64,000 nucleotides of DNA from UBA9300 sp032260385. Its GTDB lineage: Bacteria; Bacteroidota; Bacteroidia; Bacteroidales; VadinHA17. The stretch is from the NCBI GenBank assembly GCA_032260385.1, contig JAVVEL010000001.1, positions 214,841 to 278,840 of the forward strand, given 5' to 3'. Both the position numbers and the translations under genes were made by a program. Of the stretch, positions 49,800 to 57,376 are shown piece by piece; the stretch's first letter is position 1, and each line of letters opens with the position of its first letter. Under the pieces are notes generated by a model that was not told the origin of the DNA, searched no databases, and saw nothing but the letters and a program-made list of their open reading frames with translations.

Positions 49800-50024
49800 T
49801 TTAACAGACTTCCTTCAAACACTTTTGGAGGAGGTTTGGATGTAAGAATGTCAGACCTGATAGATCTGAACCTCGGGTTCTCCTATACTATGTATAAGAA
49901 AGCTGAAGTTGAAATCGGGCATACATCAGGGTATCTGAGGGTAGCATCAGATGTAACAGAATATTATGATAAACGGACTTTCATAATAGCAGTAGGAATC
50001 GATTTCCTTTTCGGCGAAAATTAG
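49800..50024 (+). pseudogene. 3' fragment of a second FadL-like porin gene
   Basis: The frame from about 49800 reads FNRLPSNTFGGGLDVRMSDLIDLN and ends in RTFIIAVGIDFLF, matching the last 80 or so residues of the neighbouring porin (NTSTIGGGVKLSLTPLIDINLG to WVVAVGVDLNF). A stop at 49797 precedes it and no signal peptide or barrel body is present. It looks like the tail of a duplicated, mostly deleted gene. Confidence 0.8.
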
Positions 50025-50088
50025 TCATCCACCCGTCCTGAAATTCTTTATAAACATTGCAGGTCTACTCCTTATGCATTTTTAATTA

Positions 50089-50130
50089 CCGTTTGTGCCG
50101 TTTGCAGTTTGCTGTTCGTCGTTTGTCTTT
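50089..50130. repeat. Imperfect GTTTG/GCCGTTTG repeat
   Basis: Units CCGTTTGTG, CCGTTTGCA, GTTTGCTGTTC, GTCGTTTGTC follow each other before the MBL-like gene. It shares the GTCGTTTGTC word with 39485-39600. Confidence 0.5.
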
Positions 50131-50183
50131 ATTCCATATATATTTAAATTAGTAACTTGTATCTCATAACTCATATTCTGCTC

Positions 50184-50579
50184 ATGAAACTAAAAATCTT
50201 CCTTACAACAATCCTCGCAGCAGTACTTCTTACAATATCATGCTCGCAGACAGGCAATTACAATTATTACTCAGGCCCGGGTCCGCTGGATATGGGTGAA
50301 CCTGTTACTACACCTGTCACAGTCCGGGTTATATACGATAACTACGTATATGAGGAAGGTACACAGGCCGACTGGGGACTCTCAATACTTATCGAAGGTC
50401 TGGAGAAATGTATACTCTTTGATACAGGGACAAGGCCGGAAATTTTCGAAGCAAATTTTATTGCTATGGGTCTTGATGCCTCTGATATTGATGAGGTATT
50501 TATTTCACATGAACAAGGAGTTCATTTTGGCGGGGATTTTGTGGAGATGGGTACAGGGAATATACTTACAATATTATAG
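50184..50579 (+). CDS. Truncated metallo-beta-lactamase-fold lipoprotein lacking its metal motif
   Basis: A 131-residue lipoprotein (LLTISC; ATG at 50184 chosen because upstream TTG adds a poor extension). The mature part begins like MBL-fold proteins of the dihydropterin synthase-like branch: VTVRVIYDNYVYEEGTQADWGLSILIEGLEKCILFDTGTRPEIFEANFIAMGLDASDIDEVFISH. There the family's metal motif HxHxDH should follow; instead the sequence is SHEQGVHFGG, with only scattered histidines, and the protein ends 20 residues later. It is probably a decayed gene or a non-catalytic remnant. The next gene starts 12 bp downstream. Confidence 0.6.
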   Translation: MKLKIFLTTILAAVLLTISCSQTGNYNYYSGPGPLDMGEPVTTPVTVRVIYDNYVYEEGTQADWGLSILIEGLEKCILFDTGTRPEIFEANFIAMGLDASDIDEVFISHEQGVHFGGDFVEMGTGNILTIL

Positions 50580-50591
50580 AAAGAGCAGATA

Positions 50592-51278
50592 ATGTTAAGA
50601 TCAAAAATACTTGCTTTAACCGGAATAATAATTTTTAGCTGTACCTATATTTATCCACAGGAGATCGTCATGCCTAATTACGGCCTAAAAAATCCTGAAA
50701 CATTGGAAGTAATAAGAGTGAGGATAACAGGGGAACAAACACTGGTGGATATGAGTATACAGAACCAGGTACGGGATGGATACTTTTGCATAGATGAAAA
50801 CACATATATAAAATGTGGTGATGGAACAGAATTAAAGATGCAGGAGGCAAAAGGGCTACCTGCCTGTCCTGAAATATATGAGTTCAGGTCAGTGGGCGAG
50901 AAGGTCTATTTTACCCTCGTTTTTGATAAGCTGCCTGACAATACTGCCTGGTTTGATATTGTTGAGTACTGTGATGCTAACTGCTTCTCAGTGCTTGCAC
51001 TTAACCTGGATGAAGATATTAACGGAAAGATCAATAAAGCATTTGATGCCATGGACCGACTTGACCCGGAAGAAGCCATAAGAATATTCAAGGATATGCT
51101 GCCGGCAATGAAGGAGTCAGGACATGGACTCACCGGCTCGGTTTACCTTAATCTTATTGAGCTCCTTGACGCAAATAAGCGCAATGATGAACTGCATGTC
51201 CTGGTCTCTGACTTCAAAGCATCACCTATGCCTCATAAACAAGGCTACCTCGAAATCCTGAGTACCTTCGGCTATTGA
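50592..51278 (+). CDS. Exported protein of unknown function
   Basis: A 228-residue protein with signal peptide MLRSKILALTGIIIFSCTYIYPQ. The N-terminal half is beta-rich with two cysteine pairs (VRDGYFCIDENTYIKCGDGTELKM, GLPACPEIYEF, EYCDANCFSVLAL), suggesting disulfides or a metal site, and the C-terminal half (FDAMDRLDPEEAIRIFKDMLPAMKESGHGLTGSVYLNLIELLDANKRNDELHVLVSDF) is helical, like a TPR-type segment. I do not recognise the family. It follows the truncated MBL gene by 12 bp, so may share its message. Confidence 0.65.
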   Translation: MLRSKILALTGIIIFSCTYIYPQEIVMPNYGLKNPETLEVIRVRITGEQTLVDMSIQNQVRDGYFCIDENTYIKCGDGTELKMQEAKGLPACPEIYEFRSVGEKVYFTLVFDKLPDNTAWFDIVEYCDANCFSVLALNLDEDINGKINKAFDAMDRLDPEEAIRIFKDMLPAMKESGHGLTGSVYLNLIELLDANKRNDELHVLVSDFKASPMPHKQGYLEILSTFGY

Positions 51279-51388
51279 GGCAGGGAGCCTTTAATATGAT
51301 ATTTCGCATACTATTAATCATCTTTCTTAATTTTTTTTTGCTTATATTCGCATCCTGAAAACATTAATAAACGAAAATAAGAAGTATC

Positions 51389-51859
51389 ATGATGAAAAGA
51401 ATATTTGTTTTTGCAGTTATAGCGGCTATTTTCGCTGCATGTGGAAATACTACAGGCGAAAAGGCTGCTGCCGCTGAGGAAGGTGTAGGAATTGATCAGG
51501 TAACTTTTGCCAGTGTTGTGGAAAACCCCGATCAGTATCTTGGTAAAGAAATCACCCTTGAAGGTAAAGTGGTCCATGTGTGCATGAACAGTGGTAAAAA
51601 GATGTATATCGTCGGTGAAGATCCTGATATCAGACTCTTCATATCAGCAGGAGAAGAAGTGCCTAAATTCCCGATGGAACTACTGGGTAGCGAGATTTCC
51701 GTTACGGGAGTCTTCCAGAAAATTGAAACAGGTGCTGAGATGGAAAAAGAACATGTGGCTACCGAAGAAGGTGAAGAATGCGAGACAGAAGCTGCTATTG
51801 CAGCGCAGCCTGTTCTGGCCGACATGATGCTTAATTATAAGAATCATACCGTTAAATAA
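51389..51859 (+). CDS. OB-fold-like lipoprotein
   Basis: A 156-residue lipoprotein (FAAC, Cys19). After an Ala/Glu-rich spacer comes an OB-fold-like core: TFASVVENPDQYLGKEITLEGKVVHVCMNSGKKMYIVGEDPDIRLFISAGEEVPKFPMELLGSEISVTGVFQKIE, followed by an acidic tail with a second cysteine (ECETEAAI) and DMMLNYKNHTVK. The pattern HVCMNSGKKMYIVG recurs in Bacteroidota lipoproteins but its ligand is unknown. It may be linked functionally to the PepSY membrane gene downstream, from which it is separated by a terminator. Confidence 0.65.
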   Translation: MMKRIFVFAVIAAIFAACGNTTGEKAAAAEEGVGIDQVTFASVVENPDQYLGKEITLEGKVVHVCMNSGKKMYIVGEDPDIRLFISAGEEVPKFPMELLGSEISVTGVFQKIETGAEMEKEHVATEEGEECETEAAIAAQPVLADMMLNYKNHTVK

Positions 51860-51870
51860 AAGAATATTTA

Positions 51871-51907
51871 TATTTTTGCGAAGGTCAGGCTTAGCCTGGC
51901 CTTTTTT
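51871..51907 (+). terminator. Intrinsic terminator overlapped by a -7 box
   Basis: AAGGTCAGGC (51881-51890), loop TTA, GCCTGGCCTT (51894-51903), then T-run to 51907: a 10-bp stem with one G-T pair ending the OB-fold gene. Just before it, TATTTTTG (51871-51878) matches the promoter box TAnnTTTG, so a transcript started there would begin inside the stem and avoid termination before the next gene at 51919. Confidence 0.85.
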
Positions 51908-51918
51908 AATTGTTAATC

Positions 51919-52467
51919 ATGGGATTACGTAAACTTAACAGGGTAACGCACAGGGATATAGGTTATCTGATTGCCGGCATGACGATTATTTATGCAGTTT
52001 CGGGCATAGCACTTAACCATAAGCATGACTGGAATGCTAATTATATAATTGACCAGCGCACCTTTACTACTGATATACAATTTACGCGCGATTCAACGAA
52101 CGAGGCAAGAGTGTACCAGCTCCTTGAGGAACTGGGGGAGACCGGGAATTTTAAGACCTCATATTATCCCACCGGTGATAAGCTTACTATCTTCCTCACG
52201 GGTGGATCGGCCATAGTAAATACTGAAACAGGCGAAGGTTACATTGAAAGGCTGAGCAAAAGGCCACTCCTCTACCAGTTCAACTTCCTCCATTATAACC
52301 CTGGTAAATGGTGGAAATGGTTCAGCGATATTTTCTGCGTGTCACTGATACTGGTAACCATTACAGGCTTGTTTATCATCAAGGGGAAAAATGGTATAAC
52401 ACGTCGCGGTTCAATACTCACTGCCATAGGCATAATCCTGCCCCTTTTATTCCTCTTCATATACTAA
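51919..52467 (+). CDS. PepSY-associated membrane protein
   Basis: Inner-membrane protein of 182 residues (ATG at 51919; TTG at 51910 is less likely). Layout of small PepSY_TM proteins: N-terminal helix GYLIAGMTIIYAVSGIALNHKHDWN, an extracytoplasmic PepSY-like domain (VYQLLEELGETGNFKTSYYPTGDKLTIFLTGGSAIVNTETGEGYIER), then FNFLHYNPGKWWKWFSDIFCVSLILVTITGLFIIKG and a last helix. The HxxxxWKWFSDxxxxxLxxxxITG pattern is the family's hallmark. It may take part in iron or haem reduction/transport, but no partner is adjacent. Confidence 0.85.
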   Translation: MGLRKLNRVTHRDIGYLIAGMTIIYAVSGIALNHKHDWNANYIIDQRTFTTDIQFTRDSTNEARVYQLLEELGETGNFKTSYYPTGDKLTIFLTGGSAIVNTETGEGYIERLSKRPLLYQFNFLHYNPGKWWKWFSDIFCVSLILVTITGLFIIKGKNGITRRGSILTAIGIILPLLFLFIY

Positions 52468-52483
52468 GATCCGTGCGTGATAT

Positions 52484-52566
52484 GGGTAATATGTGTAAAT
52501 CAGCGTAATCTGCCTTCTTTCACATCAATTTCGCATCATTTCGCATCACCGGTTCCCATCATTTCG
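52484..52566. repeat. TTTCGCATCA / GTAATCTGCG imperfect repeat
   Basis: Words GTGTAAATC, AGCGTAATCTG and repeated ATCATTTCGC occur in the convergent gap and overlap the end of the gene at 52559. The phrase TTCTTTNNCATCAATTTCGC is shared with 61789-61910. Confidence 0.55.
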
Positions 52567-53167
52567 CGTTCTCTGTAATTGCCAGTTTAAGGCTGGTTAC
52601 CAGGCCTGCAACCGCAAACTTTTGCACCAGGGGACAAAGGGGTGAACCAAAAGCATACAAAAAAGCATAAGGGAGTACTGTAGCCTGTAATATGAGATGG
52701 TAAATGTAGATTCTGGTCCTGTTGGAATGGCCTATCAACTCATGCAACAGTATAACAGTAAGCAGCCATAATGACCCTATGACCAGCCCTCCCCCAATAG
52801 AATGTATTTTATTCAGGATGTCGCAGGGAGCTATCAGCAGTATATATCCTATAGCGGCAAGTCTAAACAGGAAATGACTTGTATTGTCCTCTGCCAGGTT
52901 GCTGAGCTTAAAACAAATAAGCGAACTTAATATCATACCCGCACCGTAGATAAGCATTGAAAGGATGTTGGAACTGCCATCCTGGGTCCTGATACGCCCG
53001 AAATGGCTGAATGCATGCTCGCGGAAAGAAAAATCCTGGCCATAGGTCAGCATGCCGAGTATGAATACCAGCAGAGTTACATAAATGAGATATTTGGCAT
53101 ACCGGTTCAGCTGCTGGTGTATTTCCAGAACCTCATCACGCGAATATATGTCAGTACGAGCAAGCAT
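52559..53167 (-). CDS. DUF998-like six-helix membrane protein
   Basis: A 202-residue membrane protein with about six hydrophobic segments (LIYVTLLVFILGMLTYG, NILSMLIYGAGMILSSLICF, LFRLAAIGYILLIAPCDI, GGGLVIGSLWLLTVILL, IYIYHLILQATVLPYAFLYAF, FAVAGLVTSLKLAI). The opening EHAFSHFGRIRTQDG and the intrahelical HSIGG resemble DUF998/Frag1-like proteins of Bacteroidota. Function unknown. It lies downstream of the broken cobO on the same strand, 87 bp away. Confidence 0.65.
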   Translation of the reverse strand: MLARTDIYSRDEVLEIHQQLNRYAKYLIYVTLLVFILGMLTYGQDFSFREHAFSHFGRIRTQDGSSNILSMLIYGAGMILSSLICFKLSNLAEDNTSHFLFRLAAIGYILLIAPCDILNKIHSIGGGLVIGSLWLLTVILLHELIGHSNRTRIYIYHLILQATVLPYAFLYAFGSPLCPLVQKFAVAGLVTSLKLAITENAK

Positions 53168-53254
53168 ACTACCTCCCTATGCTTTAACCATGAATAAGTT
53201 ACGAAAAAAAATGGATTAATTTCAAATATTTCATTACTCAATACCTTCCCTTGC

Positions 53255-53374
53255 TTATACAAACTGGGCAATGAATACCTTTTTGCCTGCTCCCGCTGCT
53301 CTCAGTGCCAGACCGAGGGCAGCTGTAGTTTTACCCTTTCCCATGCCAGTATACAAATGGATAAATCCTTTCAT
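53255..53374 (-). pseudogene. cobO: Truncated cob(I)yrinic acid adenosyltransferase (cobO) fragment
   Basis: The minus-strand frame gives 39 residues beginning MKGFIHLYTGMGKGKTTAAL, with the P-loop TGMGKGKTT, and LGLALRAAGAGKKVFIAQF, exactly the N-terminus of CobO/CobA/BtuR ATP:corrinoid adenosyltransferases. A TAA follows where the family continues for about 130 more residues. A shifted frame after the stop gives only a short weak continuation, so a frameshift or deletion has destroyed the gene. It is the last element of the B12 riboswitch operon, 12 bp after the propeller lipoprotein. Confidence 0.82.
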
Positions 53375-53386
53375 AAGCACAATTAT

Positions 53387-54472
53387 TTACCTGAAACAGA
53401 ATGAGGATGGTGTGATTCCCACCCTGAATGTGTCAACAGCCCTGCCCTCAGGACTGTAGCGGTACACCAGCCCCCTCTGCGTATAATCAATGGCATCTGA
53501 GATATAAAGTTCGGAACTCTTCGGATCAATTCCAAGCCCGTAAAATCCTCCTGCTGATCCCTGGTAGGGACTCTCAATGAAGACCTCCGGTTCTCCTTCA
53601 GAAAATACGGGGTGCCTGTAAACATGCCCGTTGATAAAATAAAGGGTGTCCCTGCTGCCATTAAGCTTTAGCGAGCCCGGGTAATCACCCTGCTTGAACC
53701 TCCAAATCCTTTCCACCGTTCTGAACTCGGCATCCATCCTTATGAGGCCGGGTGCCTCATACCCATAAGGACTTCCTTCAAAGCCGCCGTCAGTGAGTAC
53801 CCAGATCTTATTGAACCTGTCTATTACCATTGAGCGGGGTTGTAATAAAACTTCCATTGAATCAACCAGCTCATCGGTATTGCTGTCGATTACCAGGATC
53901 TTGTTGTCAAAGCTCCAGCAGTTGGTAAATACAAAGCGGCCGTACTGAACCATTTCCTCGGTGGTGTGCTGGTAGAAGGGACTCTCATTGTTGGTGACAT
54001 CTATTGATCCTGTAATTTCTCCAGCCAGGGGATCAACTATGCTGATCGACCTTGAATACAGGTCACTTACATAGGCCCGGTCATCACCCAGGAAATGAAT
54101 ATGCCTGGGGGAGGTAAGCCCGGTTATTTTTCCTGTATATTCAAAAGTATTGATGTTGATTATATTTATTTTCCCGCTGTTGTTAACAACTATATAGCCA
54201 AGACTGTCATGTATAGTCATTGAGGTGGCTATATCTCCCAGTGGTATCCCGTTTGTGTTAAAGAAAATATCATTATATACCTCCTTCTTGCTAATATCAT
54301 AATATGAGAGGGAAGCATTATTGTACATAAAATTACCTTCATTAACTATAAACAGTCCCTCTGTCGATCCGCTGATATCATTCTTATGCTTTAGCCATAA
54401 TTCATCATCCTTCATGCATGATATACTAAGCAATGAAAGAATAAGTATGGCGTATGAAATCCTTGCTGGCAT
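53387..54472 (-). CDS. YncE/DUF5074-type beta-propeller lipoprotein of the B12 operon
   Basis: A 361-residue lipoprotein (LSISC) made of YVTN-like propeller blades: GLFIVNEGNFMYNNASLSYYDI, IHDSLGYIVVNNSGKINIININTFEYTGKI, RHIHFLGDDRAYVSDLYSRSISIVDPLAGEITGSIDV, KIWVLTDGGFEGSPYG, and IDPKSSELYISDAIDYTQRGLVYRYSPEGRAVDTF. It belongs to the YncE/DUF5074 proteins found in Bacteroidota corrinoid-uptake operons, where a surface corrinoid-binding role has been suggested. The gene begins 5 bp after btuB and is under the same riboswitch. Confidence 0.85.
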   Translation of the reverse strand: MPARISYAILILSLLSISCMKDDELWLKHKNDISGSTEGLFIVNEGNFMYNNASLSYYDISKKEVYNDIFFNTNGIPLGDIATSMTIHDSLGYIVVNNSGKINIININTFEYTGKITGLTSPRHIHFLGDDRAYVSDLYSRSISIVDPLAGEITGSIDVTNNESPFYQHTTEEMVQYGRFVFTNCWSFDNKILVIDSNTDELVDSMEVLLQPRSMVIDRFNKIWVLTDGGFEGSPYGYEAPGLIRMDAEFRTVERIWRFKQGDYPGSLKLNGSRDTLYFINGHVYRHPVFSEGEPEVFIESPYQGSAGGFYGLGIDPKSSELYISDAIDYTQRGLVYRYSPEGRAVDTFRVGITPSSFCFR

Positions 54473-54477
54473 TTATT

Positions 54478-56478
54478 TCAAAACTTTATCATTAATATTA
54501 ACATGTAATTACGCCCCGGCATGGGCCTGTATAGAACTGAACGGTAGTCTTCGTCGAAGAGATTGTAGATCTTAAGCTCCCCGGAAAGCACTATATCTCT
54601 TATCTTAAGGTCTTTCCCTGCTGACAGATTATTCATAAAATAGGGATAGAGGCGGTCCCTGCGGCTTATGTCGTTACTTGAAGTTGTGTAACGCTCGCTG
54701 TAGGAATTATGCTGCCATCCCAGCGAGAAACCCCTGTATGACAGCTTAATCATTAGGTTGCCCGAATGCAATGGTACATAAGCAAGCTGCTTGCCATATG
54801 ATTCATCGCCCCAGGTCCGGCTTTTATCGTAGTTCAGTGAGCTTGTACAGGCATATGAGCCTGAAATGTTATAAGCTATTATGCCAATTTTACCGGCTGA
54901 TGAGGCATTTATCTCAAGGCCGGTCGACAGTACCCTTTTTATGTTAAACGGCTCCCAGTATCCCTTGTAACTGGGTATCCAGATTATCCAGTTGGCTATG
55001 TCGGAACGGTAAGCCGTAAGCTCGGCCCGGATCTGATGACCCGTGATGACAGCCTGGTACTCAAGTCCTAGCTCGTAACTGTAACCTTTTTCCGGCAGGA
55101 GGTCTGGATTACCACCTGGCTCCCAGTATAAATCATTAAGTGAGGGATGGTGATAGTTGCCTGCAATATTACCTTTTAAAATAAGTTCATGTTTTTGCAG
55201 CAGCCTGAGATCAAAACCAAAATAGGGGATGAAGGGACTGAGATTTTTATCAATGACATCACGTCGCAGCATCATATTCAGGTTGAGCATACCGCCAAAC
55301 TCCTTTTGCAGGGCGAAAAACATGGAAAACTCCGATCGCTGCCCCCTGTAACCGCTGTTATTCACAGAATCCCTGGTGTTTACATTGTAGATATTGGCAT
55401 CAAGGCTGGCCTTGAATGAAAATTTATTATCTGTTTCCATGGTGTAGCTGGCCTTGTTCATAAAGGCAGATTGTTTGCTTAGCGATTGTATAACAGGTAA
55501 TAGACCAATCCCGTGCACTATGTTTTTAAGAGTGTAATTCAGCTCCTTATAAGTATATCCCATACGAAGCTCCAGCTTACTGCTCTCGCCAAAGTGTTGC
55601 CAGTCTGCCAGCAGCCTGTGATCGGTGTCTGACTGGCTGTTCAGGTTCGAATTGTCGGGCCCCTCATAACTTGTAACCCGCGGAATGGTACGTAAGGCCT
55701 GCTGGCCCCAGTATTTAACGGAGAGGAAGTCCCTGCTGCCAGGCCTGAGGTATACCTCCTGCAGGAGCCCGTATTTGCGGTAGGCAGCATTATTATTTGT
55801 GTCGACAGGATTTACAATCTGCCCTGTCTGCGGATCTATATTGCCTATGCCCCTGTTTATAAAGGTGTAGTCATTCTTTGAGTAATTGTAATAAAGCCTT
55901 GTTTTTGACTGTATATCGCTGTTGCCGGCATTAAGCTGCAGGAATTCATCGAAGCTGCTGTAACTTCCAAAGCCCTGCATATACTTACCCGAAAGCCTGT
56001 TGCTCCAGTTTGCCCTGTTACTTATGTTTATCGATCCTCCGAGTCCTCCGCTTCGATCAGCAATAGATGCTGTGCCATGCCTTATTTTAAGCTCGTCTAT
56101 AATGTAAACAGGAATTAGCGAAAAATCAACCATGCCGGCCATGGGGCTGTTTATGTTAATACCATTCCAGCTAACCTGTGTATGGGAAGGAGCCGTACCC
56201 CTGAATGAAGCCGTGGCAAGGGCCCCCCTGCCGTGATCCTTTATGAATACCGGGGTATTTTCTGATAATAAGTCTGATAAAGAAAGATTGATCTTCTCGA
56301 GTATTATGACTGAATCAACCACTGATTCTTTCATTCCGGCTTCTTCCTTTTCGAAAATGGCAGCAGTGCTCACCGTGACAGGGGGAACCCTGAACACCGA
56401 ATCGCGTATGCCCTGTGCGAATAACGTAGCGCTAAAAAATGCCAGGAATATTGTTGTGCTTAATCTCCGGTTCATCAT
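54478..56478 (-). CDS. btuB: TonB-dependent receptor, BtuB type (corrinoid uptake)
   Basis: Outer-membrane TonB-dependent transporter of 666 residues, with signal peptide ending LFAQ. A plug domain follows (LSDLLSENTPVFIKDHGRGALATASFRGTAPSHTQVSWNGININSPMAGMVDFSLIPVYIIDELKIRHGTASI), then a 22-strand barrel with an aromatic C-terminus (YMLILMIKF). No N-terminal carboxypeptidase domain, so it is not a SusC-like receptor. The identification as BtuB rests on the cobalamin riboswitch directly upstream and the propeller and cobO neighbours. It imports corrinoids. Confidence 0.9.
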   Translation of the reverse strand: MMNRRLSTTIFLAFFSATLFAQGIRDSVFRVPPVTVSTAAIFEKEEAGMKESVVDSVIILEKINLSLSDLLSENTPVFIKDHGRGALATASFRGTAPSHTQVSWNGININSPMAGMVDFSLIPVYIIDELKIRHGTASIADRSGGLGGSINISNRANWSNRLSGKYMQGFGSYSSFDEFLQLNAGNSDIQSKTRLYYNYSKNDYTFINRGIGNIDPQTGQIVNPVDTNNNAAYRKYGLLQEVYLRPGSRDFLSVKYWGQQALRTIPRVTSYEGPDNSNLNSQSDTDHRLLADWQHFGESSKLELRMGYTYKELNYTLKNIVHGIGLLPVIQSLSKQSAFMNKASYTMETDNKFSFKASLDANIYNVNTRDSVNNSGYRGQRSEFSMFFALQKEFGGMLNLNMMLRRDVIDKNLSPFIPYFGFDLRLLQKHELILKGNIAGNYHHPSLNDLYWEPGGNPDLLPEKGYSYELGLEYQAVITGHQIRAELTAYRSDIANWIIWIPSYKGYWEPFNIKRVLSTGLEINASSAGKIGIIAYNISGSYACTSSLNYDKSRTWGDESYGKQLAYVPLHSGNLMIKLSYRGFSLGWQHNSYSERYTTSSNDISRRDRLYPYFMNNLSAGKDLKIRDIVLSGELKIYNLFDEDYRSVLYRPMPGRNYMLILMIKF

Positions 56479-56539
56479 TTATCTTACCTTTTATGACGGC
56501 AGCAAACGATGATACCCCTTACCTGTTCACCGCAGGCTG

Positions 56540-56725
56540 CTCAGACAATATTCACCGGCAGGTCTTCTGACTTATCCCTGTTTGCAGCGCCTTCCCCCCT
56601 CTTCCGGAGTGGCTTTGTACGGCAAACCCTTTTGGGGACTCACAGCAGCGGGAACTGTTGCCGACTCCCCGCCTCTCCAAGAACGGCAGGCCACGGCATT
56701 CCCTTTTAATTCGTATCCGCCTGAA
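56540..56725 (-). promoter_or_regulatory. Cobalamin riboswitch
   Basis: On the minus strand, in order: AAAAGGGAATGCCGTG, the CCCGCTGCTGTGAGT element, AAGCCACT, and the B12 box AGTCAGAAGACCTGCC (56572-56557), all standard parts of the adenosyl/cobalamin riboswitch. It ends about 60 bp before btuB, so it should lower btuB operon expression when B12 is plentiful. A small hairpin TATCCG-CCTGAAA-CGGATA flanks its start. Confidence 0.95.
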
Positions 56726-56801
56726 ACGGATATTATGAAACCAATGAATATCCAAAAGTAGAATAAATAATTTATAAAGTCTTAATTGTGTTAAAAGTTT
56801 T

Positions 56802-56886
56802 TAATAATTCGTTATTAGTCCTGAGTCCTTTGTCATATATATCATGCAAAAACAATTGCTTCCAAGTCAGGAAAACTTTATATTTG
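56802..56886 (+). promoter_or_regulatory. perR-katA promoter with upstream dyad
   Basis: TTG (56856-56858), 20 bp, TATATTTG (56879-56886) is an exact promoter 42 bp before the regulator start. About 40 bp above it TAATAA-TTCG-TTATTA (56802-56817) is a perfect 6-bp dyad, AT-rich like Fur/PerR operators but not a consensus site. Confidence 0.6.
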
Positions 56887-56928
56887 TTAAATATCATCAG
56901 AGAATTATTATCATTTAAGATTAACTTA

Positions 56929-57342
56929 ATGAATTTCGAGAAGATACTACGACAAAATAACCTGAAAGTAACCCCTCAGAGGATTGCTGTTCTTCAAGCT
57001 GTGGACCAGCTGCATACGCATCCCACGGCTGATGAGATAAGGGATTATATACAGAGGAAATATCCGGGTATAGCAGCCGGTACAATATATAAGATACTCG
57101 ATATACTGGTTGAGAAGGGTCTTGTAAACAGGGTTAAGACCGGGAAGGATGTCATGAGGTACGACGGTATGGTGGAAAAGCATCATCACCTCTATTGTAA
57201 GAAAAGCGAAGATATAATTGACTATTTCGACGAAGATCTTGACAGGATGCTGGAGGAGTATTTCAAAAAGAAAAGTATCCCGGGCTTTGTCATTGATGAT
57301 ATAAAATTGCAGATAAGCGGCAGGACTGACAGGAAGAACTGA
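56929..57342 (+). CDS. Fur-family (PerR-like) repressor
   Basis: A 137-residue Fur-family metal-dependent repressor. Winged helix: LKVTPQRIAVLQAVDQLHTHPTADEIRDYIQRKYPGIAAGTIYKILDILVEKGLVNRV. PerR-type regulatory metal ligands are recognisable: His31 (before PTADEI), Asp79, His85 and His87 (RYDGMVEKHHHLYC). The two CxxC pairs that hold the structural zinc in PerR and Fur are absent; only Cys90 remains. The gene precedes katA by 34 bp, so peroxide control of catalase is likely. ATG at 56929 is used; residues encoded upstream lie across the promoter. Confidence 0.88.
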   Translation: MNFEKILRQNNLKVTPQRIAVLQAVDQLHTHPTADEIRDYIQRKYPGIAAGTIYKILDILVEKGLVNRVKTGKDVMRYDGMVEKHHHLYCKKSEDIIDYFDEDLDRMLEEYFKKKSIPGFVIDDIKLQISGRTDRKN

Positions 57343-57376
57343 AAAAAACATAATACTAATATTAAAACCTATAAAA

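Noticed and set aside
53271..53459. Plus-strand 62-codon frame MNTFLPAPAALSARP
   Set aside because: It is the antisense of the cobO fragment and of the propeller gene end; the minus-strand reading contains a P-loop.
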